From Mojavia pulchra JT2-VF2 (GTDB taxonomy: Bacteria; Cyanobacteriota; Cyanobacteriia; Cyanobacteriales; Nostocaceae): DNA of 64,000 bases. Below, one piece after another: positions 1 to 8,813 of the stretch. The DNA is taken from NCBI GenBank assembly GCA_019359325.1, contig JAHHHN010000016.1:62001-126000 (forward strand), read 5' to 3'. The notes under the pieces are model-generated. The model saw only the letters and a program-made list of their open reading frames with translations. It did not search any database and had not been told where the DNA came from. The position numbers were made by a program, and so were the translations under genes. Each line of letters begins with the position of its first letter. Within the stretch, counting starts at the first letter, position 1.

Positions 1-375
1 ATCGCCGAAAATCCCCAAGGTAAGTTTTATAACCTGGATGAGTTATTTAACAAACTCAACCATGAATATTTTGCTGCAACTCTTGCTAAACCTCGCCTAG
101 CATGGAGCAAGATTAATACTTACCGCAAGTTTGGGCACTATGAACCAGCTAGAGATAGAGTGGTGATGAGCTTGACTCTTGATAATGCCAATATACCTGA
201 GTTTGTAATTGAGTTTGTGTTATATCACGAACTACTGCACAAGTACCACGGTACGAAGTGGGTGAATGGTAGAAGAATGGTTCACACTCCTGAGTTTCGC
301 GCTCATGAAAATAAGTTCAAGTTATACAAAGAAGCTCAGGGATGGTTACAAAAGTTAGCATCAGGAAAAAATTAG
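1..375 (+). CDS. SprT-like zinc metalloprotease, 5'-truncated by window edge
   Basis: The frame is open from base 1 and the start codon lies outside the window, so only the last 124 residues are seen. The motif HELLH (HExxH zinc-binding helix) sits mid-fragment, followed by a basic stretch and a further His (VHTPEFRAHE). This arrangement, with an N-terminal YNLDELFNKLN helix, resembles SprT/Spartan-like metallopeptidases. Their bacterial members are poorly characterised; eukaryotic Spartan cleaves DNA-protein crosslinks. A substrate cannot be inferred here. The family call is fairly good; the function is inference. Confidence 0.7.
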   Translation: MAENPQGKFYNLDELFNKLNHEYFAATLAKPRLAWSKINTYRKFGHYEPARDRVVMSLTLDNANIPEFVIEFVLYHELLHKYHGTKWVNGRRMVHTPEFRAHENKFKLYKEAQGWLQKLASGKN

Positions 376-457
376 AGATTGGATATAAATTCTGGAATCG
401 AGGTTGTCTAGCAAGTATTTAGTTCTAGATAAAAACCAACTATATAACTGAACTTAT

Positions 458-718
458 ATGAAATCTTTCACCCCAGAAGTAATTAGAGCTATAACCCCTA
501 TGTTTATGGCTAGCATTGGAGCTGTAATTGGTGTTGCGGTTTTATTTTCTCCAAATACTAATGATGCAAAATCGTCTGCTGGTTTGGGTCTAGCAAGTAC
601 GGCAATTGCTGGCGCTGCTGGACTTGCTCAAAACAGCAAAAGCGAGCCTGACTTTTCAGTTAAGAAAGAGGGTAACAAATTACAAGTTGAAACACCAGGA
701 AATCAAGACAGTGATTAA
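458..718 (+). CDS. small hypothetical membrane protein (86 aa)
   Basis: The frame encodes 86 residues: a short N-terminal helix (MKSFTPEVIRAI), one hydrophobic segment at about residues 13-32, a Gly/Ala-rich stretch that may form a second weak membrane helix, and a charged hydrophilic tail. It starts 82 bp after the protease-like gene on the same strand. Amino-acid use and the regular coding pattern support a real gene. I do not recognise a family. It may be an inner-membrane or thylakoid microprotein; no function is proposed. Confidence 0.5.
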   Translation: MKSFTPEVIRAITPMFMASIGAVIGVAVLFSPNTNDAKSSAGLGLASTAIAGAAGLAQNSKSEPDFSVKKEGNKLQVETPGNQDSD

Positions 719-827
719 CATTAGGTAGTTATGTTGCAAAAATATTTTCGGGATATCAAAATCTTAAGAGTAAGACCAGGCTCTACAATTAATCCAACTA
801 GCGATTGTTTCCTTCGATAAATCACAG

Positions 828-1787
828 TTATTGAGCATTTCGATTGCTACTATCAGCACGAACAATATATTTATTGGCAGGCGAATTATTAGCAAGTGGT
901 TCTATTTTTCCCTGAGCAACCAAAGTTTGATAAATTAAAGCTGTAATCTCTCCTCTAGTGGCAGGTTTACTGGGATTAAGAACTTTGGGATTTGGATAAT
1001 TCACCACTATATTTTTTTTGGTTGCTGCTGCTACATCTCCTACAGCATATTGGGGAATTCTATTGGCATCTGCATAAGTATTAGTAATAATAAATGACGC
1101 AGGACGATTAAGATTCGCTGCCACTGCCTGTTGATCAGTTGTTGAAGGTGTTGAAGGAGTCACAGCATTAGCTGGTGCAGCCTGGGCTTTTGGTATTAAT
1201 AAAGGCTGCATCAAACTAGTAATTGCAAGCGGTAAGAAAATAGGTCTTTTTGTGGCTCTGCGTGTGCTTTGTTGAGGAACTGCACTCTGCGTGGTTATGG
1301 GTACAGTAACTGCTGATGTACCAGCAGTTAGATTCAAACCTTTGCTTAAAGCAACTATAGCCTCAACCTTGGTAACAGATTGATTTGGACGGAAGTAACC
1401 ACCAGGATAACCTGTCATAAATCCTTGCTGATATGCTTCTTCAATGGGACGAGTAGCCCAATAGTTAGCAGGAACATCTTTATATACAGCACCACCTTCT
1501 ATCTGACGAATTGGCGGTTGGTCAAAAGCTTGACGAATGATGGCTGCAAATTCATCCCGGTCTACTGCCTGTTCTGGTCGAAATGTACCATCAGGATACC
1601 CAGTCACTATATTTCTTGCAGCTAAACTCCGAATAAATGGCTGCGCCCAGTAACTAGGTTGAACGTCACTAAAGGTAGTTGCAGGGGAAGATTGAGCATA
1701 AGTATCTAATGCTCCAACTGCAAGTACTATTAAATTTAAAGTTAGTAAAGATACGCCTGCTGATGCTAACTGAGTTAACCGCGTCAT
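828..1787 (-). CDS. SLH-domain envelope protein with signal peptide
   Basis: 319 residues starting with an ATG preceded by GGAGG (complement of 1796-1800). Residues 1-31 form a signal peptide ending near YAQS. Two clear S-layer homology repeats follow (FSDVQPSYWAQPFI and YKDVPANYWATRPI, each ending in a GYPDGTFRP-type motif). After a Ser/Thr/Pro/Gln-rich linker (about 155-225) there is a third, more divergent SLH-like repeat near the C terminus. SLH repeats bind cell-wall polysaccharide or link outer membrane to peptidoglycan in cyanobacteria. No beta-barrel porin domain follows, so this is probably a small anchoring or envelope-maintenance protein. Divergent from its right neighbour. Confidence 0.85.
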   Translation of the reverse strand: MTRLTQLASAGVSLLTLNLIVLAVGALDTYAQSSPATTFSDVQPSYWAQPFIRSLAARNIVTGYPDGTFRPEQAVDRDEFAAIIRQAFDQPPIRQIEGGAVYKDVPANYWATRPIEEAYQQGFMTGYPGGYFRPNQSVTKVEAIVALSKGLNLTAGTSAVTVPITTQSAVPQQSTRRATKRPIFLPLAITSLMQPLLIPKAQAAPANAVTPSTPSTTDQQAVAANLNRPASFIITNTYADANRIPQYAVGDVAAATKKNIVVNYPNPKVLNPSKPATRGEITALIYQTLVAQGKIEPLANNSPANKYIVRADSSNRNAQ

Positions 1788-2299
1788 TATCTATGCCTCC
1801 TATTTTTTAAATAATTAATTTTCTAATACTTCAATGGTTATTAATAAATAGTGGAGATTTAGTGGATAAATCTATCCCACAACGAAAAATATTACTTTTG
1901 GGTGATTAGACTTATTCCTTTAGTTATAGATAACGCAACATTCTCAAATAACAAAATCGTCAATTTTTTAATAACGGCTCATGTTAATCGAATAATTTTC
2001 AATTTAGGTAGTAAAAGTCTCAAGTTTGGGTTCGAGAAGAAAAATTTAGCAGAGTTCTCCACAGGTTTTCCACTATTTAGATTTAGTTTAAATCTCAAAC
2101 GATACCTTAATCAAATAAAATTTTCCTTGATAACCTGTTTTACTGCTTCAATTATCAGTTATTTTACGAATCTCTACCAACTTTACGGATAAAAATCAAG
2201 TATTACTTGAGTATGTATGAGATACATTTAAAAAAAGTATTTCTTTGGGTAGTAGAGTTATCGCCTTAAAAAGCAAGATGGTTAGCGCCAGGGGGTAAA
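1788..2299. other. intergenic region between divergent genes
   Basis: 512 bases without a convincing gene. It must hold the promoters of the SLH gene (leftward) and the DUF389 run (rightward). A 96-codon open frame in it has low-complexity AT-driven composition and is not supported as coding. The only clear signal is a ribosome-binding site at each end. No repeat or hairpin stood out. Confidence 0.5.
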
Positions 2300-3583
2300 A
2301 TGCGTCAACTCATTATCCAAGTGCCACGGGGAAACGGAAAAGCAGTTATTGACATCGCCAAATCTCATAACGGCTCAAATCTTTCACGCTTTGAAGGAAA
2401 TGCAGAAGAACCGATTGATGTAGTGATTGTTCACGTTTCTAATCGAGAAGTTGGGAAAGTCCTAGAGGAATTGCAAGACTTGCCCAAAGTACAGATCACG
2501 CTCATACCAACTGGTGTGATGACTCTGCAACCCCCTGCGTCGAAAGCACCGCAACAAGTTGTGGATGTGGAAGAACGCAGTCCAATTGAGATTTTTCTTT
2601 CCGGTTTGCAAAGCGTTGGCTCTTGGCGAGGTTTTCTTGGTTATGCAGCACTGGCAGGCTTTGTAGTCTGGATTGGCTTGTATACTAATACAGCTTACCT
2701 ACTAGTAGCAGCGATGCTGATTGCACCGTTTGCAGGCCCGGCAATGAATACGGCGATCGCTACTGCATGGGGCGATCGCAAACTCCTGGGGCGGAGTATT
2801 TTACGGTATTTTGCAGCTTTAGCAGTCACAATTGTCACTACTTGGCTACTTAGCCTGATACTGCGTCAAGAAATTCCCACCAGTTTAATGGTAGGAAGCA
2901 GCCAGGTTTCAGCAGTGGCAGTGCTTTTGCCATTGGCAGCCGGAGCAGCAGGGGCGCTCAACTTAGTGCAATCAGAACGGAGTAGTTTAGTATCTGGGGC
3001 AGCAACGGGGATGTTAGTTGCCGCTTCTTTAGCTCCACCTGCGGGAATTGTGGGTATGGCAAGTGCAATTGGCAGGTGGGATATGGCAATTTCGGGGCTA
3101 TTCTTACTGTTTTTGCAATTATGCGGCATTAATTTTTCAGCATCCCTCTTGTTCCGAATGTTCGGGCTGTCTGCTCAAGGAACTCGCTATCAGCGTGGTA
3201 AAAAACGGGTATTCTTTTCTGCCTTGGTGATCACTGTCATAGCATTGGCAGGTTTACTAACTTGGCAGTTCTCTAATTCTCCCAATTTACAACGCTCTAG
3301 TCGTGCCCAACGTGCCAACGCCCAAGTCCAGAAAACTGTGGAACAAGTTGGTTTAGCAAAATTAGTCGAGTCGAATGTGCGCTTCACACGAGCCAATATT
3401 GAAGGTCAGGATACCCTGCTATCTGTTGTTTATGTGCAGCGTAAACCGGAAGTTACAGCCTCTAGTGAAGAAATTCGCGATCGCCTTACCCAATCAATTC
3501 AAACTCAATTATTGAAACAGGATTTTAACGTCACACCTTTAGTGGATGTTAGCGTACTAGAAACCCCTGCTAGTAAACAATAA
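2300..3583 (+). CDS. DUF389-family membrane protein
   Basis: 427 residues, ATG preceded by AGGGGG. An N-terminal soluble domain of about 95 residues (MRQLIIQVPRGNGKAVIDIA) is followed by a membrane block from about residue 110 to 325 containing the family hallmark AAMLIAPFAGPAMNTAIA, and a soluble C-terminal part. This layout matches DUF389 proteins (TIGR00341-like), widespread in cyanobacteria and of unknown function. It is first in a run of five closely spaced membrane-protein genes ending with an HtrA protease, suggesting a role in membrane or ion homeostasis (inference). Confidence 0.85.
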   Translation: MRQLIIQVPRGNGKAVIDIAKSHNGSNLSRFEGNAEEPIDVVIVHVSNREVGKVLEELQDLPKVQITLIPTGVMTLQPPASKAPQQVVDVEERSPIEIFLSGLQSVGSWRGFLGYAALAGFVVWIGLYTNTAYLLVAAMLIAPFAGPAMNTAIATAWGDRKLLGRSILRYFAALAVTIVTTWLLSLILRQEIPTSLMVGSSQVSAVAVLLPLAAGAAGALNLVQSERSSLVSGAATGMLVAASLAPPAGIVGMASAIGRWDMAISGLFLLFLQLCGINFSASLLFRMFGLSAQGTRYQRGKKRVFFSALVITVIALAGLLTWQFSNSPNLQRSSRAQRANAQVQKTVEQVGLAKLVESNVRFTRANIEGQDTLLSVVYVQRKPEVTASSEEIRDRLTQSIQTQLLKQDFNVTPLVDVSVLETPASKQ

Positions 3584-3609
3584 AATCAATTCTCTAAAAT
3601 TCGACATTA

Positions 3610-3635
3610 AATTACGAATTACGAATTACGAATTA
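3610..3635. repeat. heptanucleotide tandem repeat (AATTACG)3.7
   Basis: Three full copies and a partial fourth of AATTACG lie directly before the ion-channel gene. Short tandemly repeated heptamers (STRR) are typical of heterocystous cyanobacteria. The array occupies the space where the ribosome-binding site of the next gene would be. Confidence 0.8.
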
Positions 3636-3640
3636 ATACT

Positions 3641-4456
3641 ATGAGTAGTTCAAAGCTTTTAGAAAAACAAGCCCTAGAAAAAGAACGTAACGAAGTCTTG
3701 CAACAGTTAGAAGATTGGTTAGAAACTCCAATGCTGGTGCTGGGCTTTGTATGGTTAGCACTATTCATCATCGAAATCATCTGGGGGTTAAATTCTTTAC
3801 TGGAAGCCGTTAGCATCACTATCTGGATTATTTTTATATTAGATTTTCTCCTGAAACTAGCGATCGCTCCTCATAAAATTTCCTACATCAAAAGCAGCTG
3901 GCTAACAGCTATTTCTCTATTTTTGCCAGCGCTGCGAACTTTTCGGATTATCCGAGTCATCAAAATACTCCGAACAGCACGGGCTGTGCGAGGACTACAA
4001 CTGTTGCGAGTTATGACTCGTGCTAACCGAGGAATGCGAGTTCTCTCAGCAAGTATTAGCCGTCGAGGGTTTGGTTATGTTGTGGCATTAACAATGATTG
4101 TTACTTTAATCGGAGCAGCAGGGATGTATGCGTTTGAGAATGAAGTGCCTATAGAATCAGGGCTACATAACTACGGCACTGCTTTATGGTGGACAGCAAT
4201 GCTCATAACAACAATGGGTTCTGAGTATTGGCCTAAAACCCCTGAAGGTCGGGTGCTTTGTTTTTTCTTAGCGTTGTATGCGTTTGCCGTGTTTGGCTAC
4301 GTTACTGCAACTCTAGCAACATTCTTTATTGGTCGTGATGCCGATGATGACGAAGCAGAGTTAGCTGGAGCGAAATCGATTCAAGTGCTTCAGGGTGAAA
4401 TCGTAGCATTGCGGCAGGAAATTCAAGAATTATTGCATCAAAGTTCAGAGCGATGA
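3641..4456 (+). CDS. voltage-gated-type ion channel with a non-canonical pore motif
   Basis: 271 residues with six predicted membrane helices (S1-S6). S4 is Arg-rich with regular spacing (RTFRIIRVIKILRTARAVRG, continuing into RVMTRANRGMRVL). The pore loop reads WWTAMLITTMGSEYWP, where potassium channels usually carry TVGYG. A cytoplasmic C-terminal coiled coil follows (about 235-268). The fold is that of the voltage-gated cation channel superfamily; ion selectivity cannot be assigned from this filter. It lies 57 bp after the DUF389 gene and 32 bp before an MscS channel. No Shine-Dalgarno is visible because heptamer repeats fill that position. Confidence 0.85.
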   Translation: MSSSKLLEKQALEKERNEVLQQLEDWLETPMLVLGFVWLALFIIEIIWGLNSLLEAVSITIWIIFILDFLLKLAIAPHKISYIKSSWLTAISLFLPALRTFRIIRVIKILRTARAVRGLQLLRVMTRANRGMRVLSASISRRGFGYVVALTMIVTLIGAAGMYAFENEVPIESGLHNYGTALWWTAMLITTMGSEYWPKTPEGRVLCFFLALYAFAVFGYVTATLATFFIGRDADDDEAELAGAKSIQVLQGEIVALRQEIQELLHQSSER

Positions 4457-4488
4457 CGTTAGCAAAGATTAATGAATGAGGAAAGTTC

Positions 4489-5496
4489 ATGAATGCAGAA
4501 ATCTCCACAGCTTGGGATAAGGTTCAAAGCATGATCAACGGTTTCATAGCTTTGCTACCAAACATTGTCTTAGCGTTGATTGTCTTTATACTCTTTTTAT
4601 TTGTTGCCAACAGAATTAAGGCACTAGTCAAGCGGTTAACTCGCAACCGTCGCTACGCCCGGAATCTAGGATTAGTACTGGGAAGGGTAGCGCAAGGGGT
4701 AACAATTTTGATTGGGTTATTTGTCGCCCTTTCCATTGTGATTCCTACATTTAGAGCTGGTGATTTGGTGCAACTATTAGGAATTAGCGGTGTGGCAATT
4801 GGTTTTGCCTTCCGTGATATTTTGCAAAACTTCTTAGCTGGTATTTTAATTCTGCTGACTGAACCTTTCCAAATTGATGACCAAATTGTTTTTAAAGGCT
4901 TTGAGGGAACTGTTGAAAATATCGAGACACGTGCAACAACAATCAGAACCTACGATGGTCGGCGGATTGTCATTCCTAACTCTGAGTTATTTACTAATTC
5001 GGTAACTGTCAACACTGCTTTTGAAAATCGGCGATTAGAGTACGATGTCGGCATTGGCTACAACGACGACATTGACCTAGCCAAGCAGTTGATGTTAGAC
5101 GCAATGCATAGCGTAGACGAGGTTTTAAGAGATCCGGCTCCTGATGTACTAGTAATGGAACTTGCCGAAAGCACTGTTAACATCCGTGCGCGTTGGTGGG
5201 TTCATCCACCACGACGGGCAGATAATCTGATTTCGCGGGACAAAGTTATTACAGCAATTAAGAAAACGCTCGTTGCCAACGGCATTGATTTACCTTTCCC
5301 AACTCAACAAATTTTGTTCCACGACCAGACCGAAGAGACAGATGGCGATCGCTCCCGTCAGCGCGAAGGTTGGCCCGCAGGTAAAGGTGAAGTACCAAAG
5401 CCTCGCCGCATCAGTGATTCGCTTCTTTTACTTGCTCAAGTGCGCTCCTCCCAAGATGGTAACGGTAAGATAGATTCTCAAATCAACGAACAATGA
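4489..5496 (+). CDS. MscS-family mechanosensitive channel
   Basis: 335 residues, ATG after GAGGAAAG. Two or three N-terminal membrane helices (about 15-40, 65-90, 95-125) lead into the MscS pore and beta domain: ISGVAIGFAFRDILQNFLAGILIL, EPFQIDDQIVFKGFEGTVENI and RRIVIPNSELFTNSVTVNT. The C-terminal alpha/beta domain ends in a hydrophilic tail of about 50 residues rich in charged residues. Such channels release solutes on hypo-osmotic shock from the inner membrane. The stop codon overlaps the start of the next gene (ATGA), so the two are translationally coupled. Confidence 0.9.
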   Translation: MNAEISTAWDKVQSMINGFIALLPNIVLALIVFILFLFVANRIKALVKRLTRNRRYARNLGLVLGRVAQGVTILIGLFVALSIVIPTFRAGDLVQLLGISGVAIGFAFRDILQNFLAGILILLTEPFQIDDQIVFKGFEGTVENIETRATTIRTYDGRRIVIPNSELFTNSVTVNTAFENRRLEYDVGIGYNDDIDLAKQLMLDAMHSVDEVLRDPAPDVLVMELAESTVNIRARWWVHPPRRADNLISRDKVITAIKKTLVANGIDLPFPTQQILFHDQTEETDGDRSRQREGWPAGKGEVPKPRRISDSLLLLAQVRSSQDGNGKIDSQINEQ

Positions 5497-6845
5497 GAAA
5501 TGTCAAAGTAAGCAAACTTTGGGATCAGCTCCACTCAAGTTACTGGTTCATACCAGCAGTTATGGCAGTGGGAGCTACTGCTTTAGCTTTCACAATGCTT
5601 AATCTTGACCGTACAGACAAGCTAAAAATTAATTATTGGTGGGTTTACACTGGTGGATCTGATGGAGCGCGATCGCTATTAGAAGCTGTTGCAGGTTCTA
5701 TGGTGAGCGTTGCTGCTACAGCTTTTTCAATTACAATTGTGGCACTTCAATTGGCTGCCGCCAATTTTGGCCCCCGGCTTCTGCGTAATTTCATGCAGGA
5801 TACAGGTAATCAAGTTGTGCTTGGCACATTTATTGGTACGTTCATCTACTGCTTGCTCGTACTACGAACGATTCGTGGAGAAGGAGATGGATACAGCCAG
5901 TTTGTGCCACAACTTGCGGTGACAGTCGGTGTTTTACTGGCAATTATTAGCATTGGTATTTTGATTTATTTTATTCATCATGCTTCAACAATAATTCAAG
6001 CATCTAACGTCATTCAAAATGTTAGTGCAGATTTACATTCAGCAATTGAGCGGCTATTTCCAGAAAAAATAGGGCGTGGTGAACCAGAAGACAGACAAGG
6101 ATTTGCAGAAATTCCCATGACTTTTGAGGAGGAAGCTTTACCGATTCGAGCAAATAGCACTGGTTATTTACAAGCAATTGATGATGAAGAATTGATGAAA
6201 ATTGCTTGTAAGTATAATTTGCTAATACGCCTTCAAATTCGACCAGGTAAATTTGTAGTTCAAGGTAGCGATTTAGTTTTGATTTTTCCTGGTCACAAAC
6301 TAAATCAGAAACTTGTTAAAAAAATTAATAATGCCTACATTATAGGTAAAGAACGTACAGAGCAACAAGATGTAGAATTTCCCATCGTTCAGTTAGTAGA
6401 AATTGCCTTACGCGCGCTCTCTCCTGCTGTCAATGATCCATTTACTGCAATTCGCTGTATTGACCAATTAAGAGCTGGGTTCTGTCATCTTGTTCAAAGA
6501 AGCTTTCCTTCACCTTATCGCTATGATAATAATAAACTGCGCGTAATTGTTGAAAGTGTAAAGTTTGCGGAATTAACTGATGCTGCTTTTAACCAAATTC
6601 GCCAGTATGGATGCTCTGATGTCGCAGTCACTAGTCGTTTGTTAGAAGCTATAGCTGCAATTGCTACTTACACTAAGAATTCTAAATATCAAGCAGTCCT
6701 GCGGCATCATGCGGAAATAATTTTACAAAATAGCCGTGAGGGACTCTCGCAAGAACAAGACCGCAAAGATGTAGAAGAAAGATATTACCAGGTTATTAAA
6801 AATTTAGATAATGACAGCAATATTAAAGATTGGAAATCACCATAA
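5493..6845 (+). CDS. DUF2254-family membrane protein
   Basis: 450 residues beginning within the stop of the MscS gene (4-bp overlap). Four membrane helices lie at about 18-38, 70-95, 110-130 and 140-165. A large soluble domain follows, with the conserved ALSPAVNDPFTAIRCIDQL segment characteristic of DUF2254. The molecular function is unknown. Coupling to a mechanosensitive channel suggests a role in membrane tension or ion balance (inference). Confidence 0.85.
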   Translation: MRNVKVSKLWDQLHSSYWFIPAVMAVGATALAFTMLNLDRTDKLKINYWWVYTGGSDGARSLLEAVAGSMVSVAATAFSITIVALQLAAANFGPRLLRNFMQDTGNQVVLGTFIGTFIYCLLVLRTIRGEGDGYSQFVPQLAVTVGVLLAIISIGILIYFIHHASTIIQASNVIQNVSADLHSAIERLFPEKIGRGEPEDRQGFAEIPMTFEEEALPIRANSTGYLQAIDDEELMKIACKYNLLIRLQIRPGKFVVQGSDLVLIFPGHKLNQKLVKKINNAYIIGKERTEQQDVEFPIVQLVEIALRALSPAVNDPFTAIRCIDQLRAGFCHLVQRSFPSPYRYDNNKLRVIVESVKFAELTDAAFNQIRQYGCSDVAVTSRLLEAIAAIATYTKNSKYQAVLRHHAEIILQNSREGLSQEQDRKDVEERYYQVIKNLDNDSNIKDWKSP

Positions 6846-6883
6846 CAATAGCATTGTAAAATTATTTTTTTTGGTAAATACGT

Positions 6884-7483
6884 ATGAAAAATCTCAATTG
6901 GAAAGGTTATCGCGTTATCGCGTGGGTAGGGCAAACTCTACTAGCAATCTTTGTTATAGCCGCAGCAGGTCAAGGTAAGTGGTTAAATGCCTTGGGCCTT
7001 GCCTTCTTCCTTGCAGTATCTTTTGTGTTTGTTGTCCGAGATGATAAATTACCGACCTTGTTTGATTTTTTGTTTGTGTTGGCTGCATTGCTAAATGCTA
7101 CTGGTTGGGTATGGGGTTTATTTGGTATGCCGGGGCCTTATGACGAAATAGTTCATGCTTATACGACTTTTGCAATTACCCTCGCACTGAGTTTTTTAGT
7201 CTATAGTTCAATGTTGAATATATTTCGGAATCATACACTCTTGTATCTAGTGACAATTACCAGTTTTGGAATTGCTATCGGTGCTTTGTGGGAAGTTGCG
7301 GAATGGTCTGCGGGGAAAATTCTTAGCACTCAAGTGATTGAAAGCTTGGATGATACTATTATCGATTTAGTTATGGACTCTCTAGGGGCTGGATTAGCAG
7401 CTTTAATTAGTCTTTGGGCATTACGAGAGTGGACAAATAGAAATACGGATGCAACCAATTCACAAAGTGAGACATACGTTTAA
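6884..7483 (+). CDS. multi-pass membrane protein, DUF2238/YjdF-like
   Basis: 199 residues with about six hydrophobic helices. The motifs GPYDEIVHAYTTFAI and GALWEVAEWSAGKI resemble the conserved D-x2-H and WE-x2-E signature of DUF2238/YjdF-like proteins. No enzymatic function is established for the family. It follows the DUF2254 gene by 38 bp and is probably in the same transcript. Family assignment is by eye and moderate. Confidence 0.65.
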   Translation: MKNLNWKGYRVIAWVGQTLLAIFVIAAAGQGKWLNALGLAFFLAVSFVFVVRDDKLPTLFDFLFVLAALLNATGWVWGLFGMPGPYDEIVHAYTTFAITLALSFLVYSSMLNIFRNHTLLYLVTITSFGIAIGALWEVAEWSAGKILSTQVIESLDDTIIDLVMDSLGAGLAALISLWALREWTNRNTDATNSQSETYV

Positions 7484-7515
7484 GTTACATTTTTTTGATA
7501 TTTGGGAATAAAAAT

Positions 7516-8781
7516 ATGAAGGTTAAATATATAGAGAATCGGCAGATAAATACTACATCAAATTTAGGAAAATTTCTAAGATTAATGTCAGCCAAACAAA
7601 GGCATCTGCTATTATCTTTTATCGGGATAATGGTAGGATTTTTGGGTAGCTGTTCGACAGAGTTGCCTGGAGAAGTTCGCCCTTCAACTGTTGCTTCTCC
7701 TACGGTTAGTGAGTCACAGAATCAAAGTTCGCGCCCTCTAACACCAACTGCTGAGGATAACAATTTTGTAGTTGAAGTTGTCGAAAAAGTAGAACCGTCT
7801 GTAGTTCAAATTAATACTTCCCGAACTATCAAAAGCGAAGTACCACAATTACCTGAAGCATTTAATGACCCATTTTTTAGACGCTTTTTTGGTGACACCT
7901 TACCAACACAGCCTCAAGAACGAGTAGTACGCGGTGTAGGCTCTGGTTTTATCATCGATCCCAATGGACGAATTCTCACCAATGCTCATGTTGTCAACAA
8001 TGCAGATACGGTGACGGTATCATTTTCAGACGGTCGTACTGTTGAGGGCAAAGTCCTAGGCCAAGATTCGGTGAGCGATGTTGCAGTTGTGCAAATTCCT
8101 GGTAATAACTTACCAGCAGTAGAAATAGCAAATCCTGATTCTTTAAGACCAGGACAGTGGGCAGTTGCGATCGGTAATCCTTTAGGTTTACAACAAACAG
8201 TAACAGTAGGCGTTATTAGCGCGATCAACCGTTCTTTAAATCTTTCCACTAGACCTAGTAGCTATATTCAAACCGACGCAGCAATTAACCCCGGAAATTC
8301 AGGCGGGCCACTCTTAAATGCTCGTGGTCAAGTGATAGGTGTCAACACTGCAATTATTCAGGGTGCTGAAGGTATTGGCTTTGCTATTCCTATAGATACA
8401 GCTCAAAGAATTGCCCAGCAATTAATTACTCAAGGCAAAGTTGAATATCCTTACTTAGGTCTTCAGATGCTAACGCTAACACCTGAAGTCAAGCAAAGAA
8501 TCAATAATTATCCCAACAGTAACACCCGCATTGTCGCAGACCAAGGAATTCTTATTGTTCGCGTTATCCCTAATTCTCCTGCTGCCAGAATCGGACTACG
8601 CCCAGGAGATGTTATTCAAGCAATTAATAATCAGCCCGTTACCACATCTGAAGAAATTCAGCAGATTCTCGAAAAGAATGGCTTAAATAACTTACAAATC
8701 CAAGTGCTACGCAACGGACAGAACTTACAATTCACAGTACAACCTGAACCACTGCCATCTCCAAATAATATCCAGTCTTAA
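7516..8781 (+). CDS. htrA: HtrA/Deg-type serine protease with PDZ domain
   Basis: 421 residues from the ATG at 7516; an in-frame TTG at 7495 is less likely. A hydrophobic N-terminal helix ends in GFLGSC, a possible lipobox (Cys46). The trypsin-like domain shows the full triad: His158 (NAHVV), Asp188 (SDVAV) and Ser262 (GNSGGP). One PDZ domain (about 300-400) carries GLRPGDVIQAINN. Deg proteases degrade or refold damaged periplasmic or envelope proteins. Its place behind five membrane-protein genes suggests a quality-control role for the same stress (inference). Confidence 0.93.
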   Translation: MKVKYIENRQINTTSNLGKFLRLMSAKQRHLLLSFIGIMVGFLGSCSTELPGEVRPSTVASPTVSESQNQSSRPLTPTAEDNNFVVEVVEKVEPSVVQINTSRTIKSEVPQLPEAFNDPFFRRFFGDTLPTQPQERVVRGVGSGFIIDPNGRILTNAHVVNNADTVTVSFSDGRTVEGKVLGQDSVSDVAVVQIPGNNLPAVEIANPDSLRPGQWAVAIGNPLGLQQTVTVGVISAINRSLNLSTRPSSYIQTDAAINPGNSGGPLLNARGQVIGVNTAIIQGAEGIGFAIPIDTAQRIAQQLITQGKVEYPYLGLQMLTLTPEVKQRINNYPNSNTRIVADQGILIVRVIPNSPAARIGLRPGDVIQAINNQPVTTSEEIQQILEKNGLNNLQIQVLRNGQNLQFTVQPEPLPSPNNIQS

Positions 8782-8785
8782 GTTT

Positions 8786-8810
8786 GTCAGGTAGGTCATG
8801 CCTACCTGAC
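8786..8810. terminator. hairpin between convergent genes
   Basis: A perfect 10-bp stem (GTCAGGTAGG / CCTACCTGAC) with a 5-base loop lies 5 bp after the HtrA stop and 3 bp before the end of the convergent permease gene. There is no long T tract, but the position fits a bidirectional terminator. Confidence 0.6.
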
Positions 8811-8813
8811 TTA

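Noticed and set aside
1902-2192. 96-codon open frame, plus strand
   Set aside because: No ATG or ribosome-binding site, AT-driven composition, lies in the divergent promoter region of two good genes.
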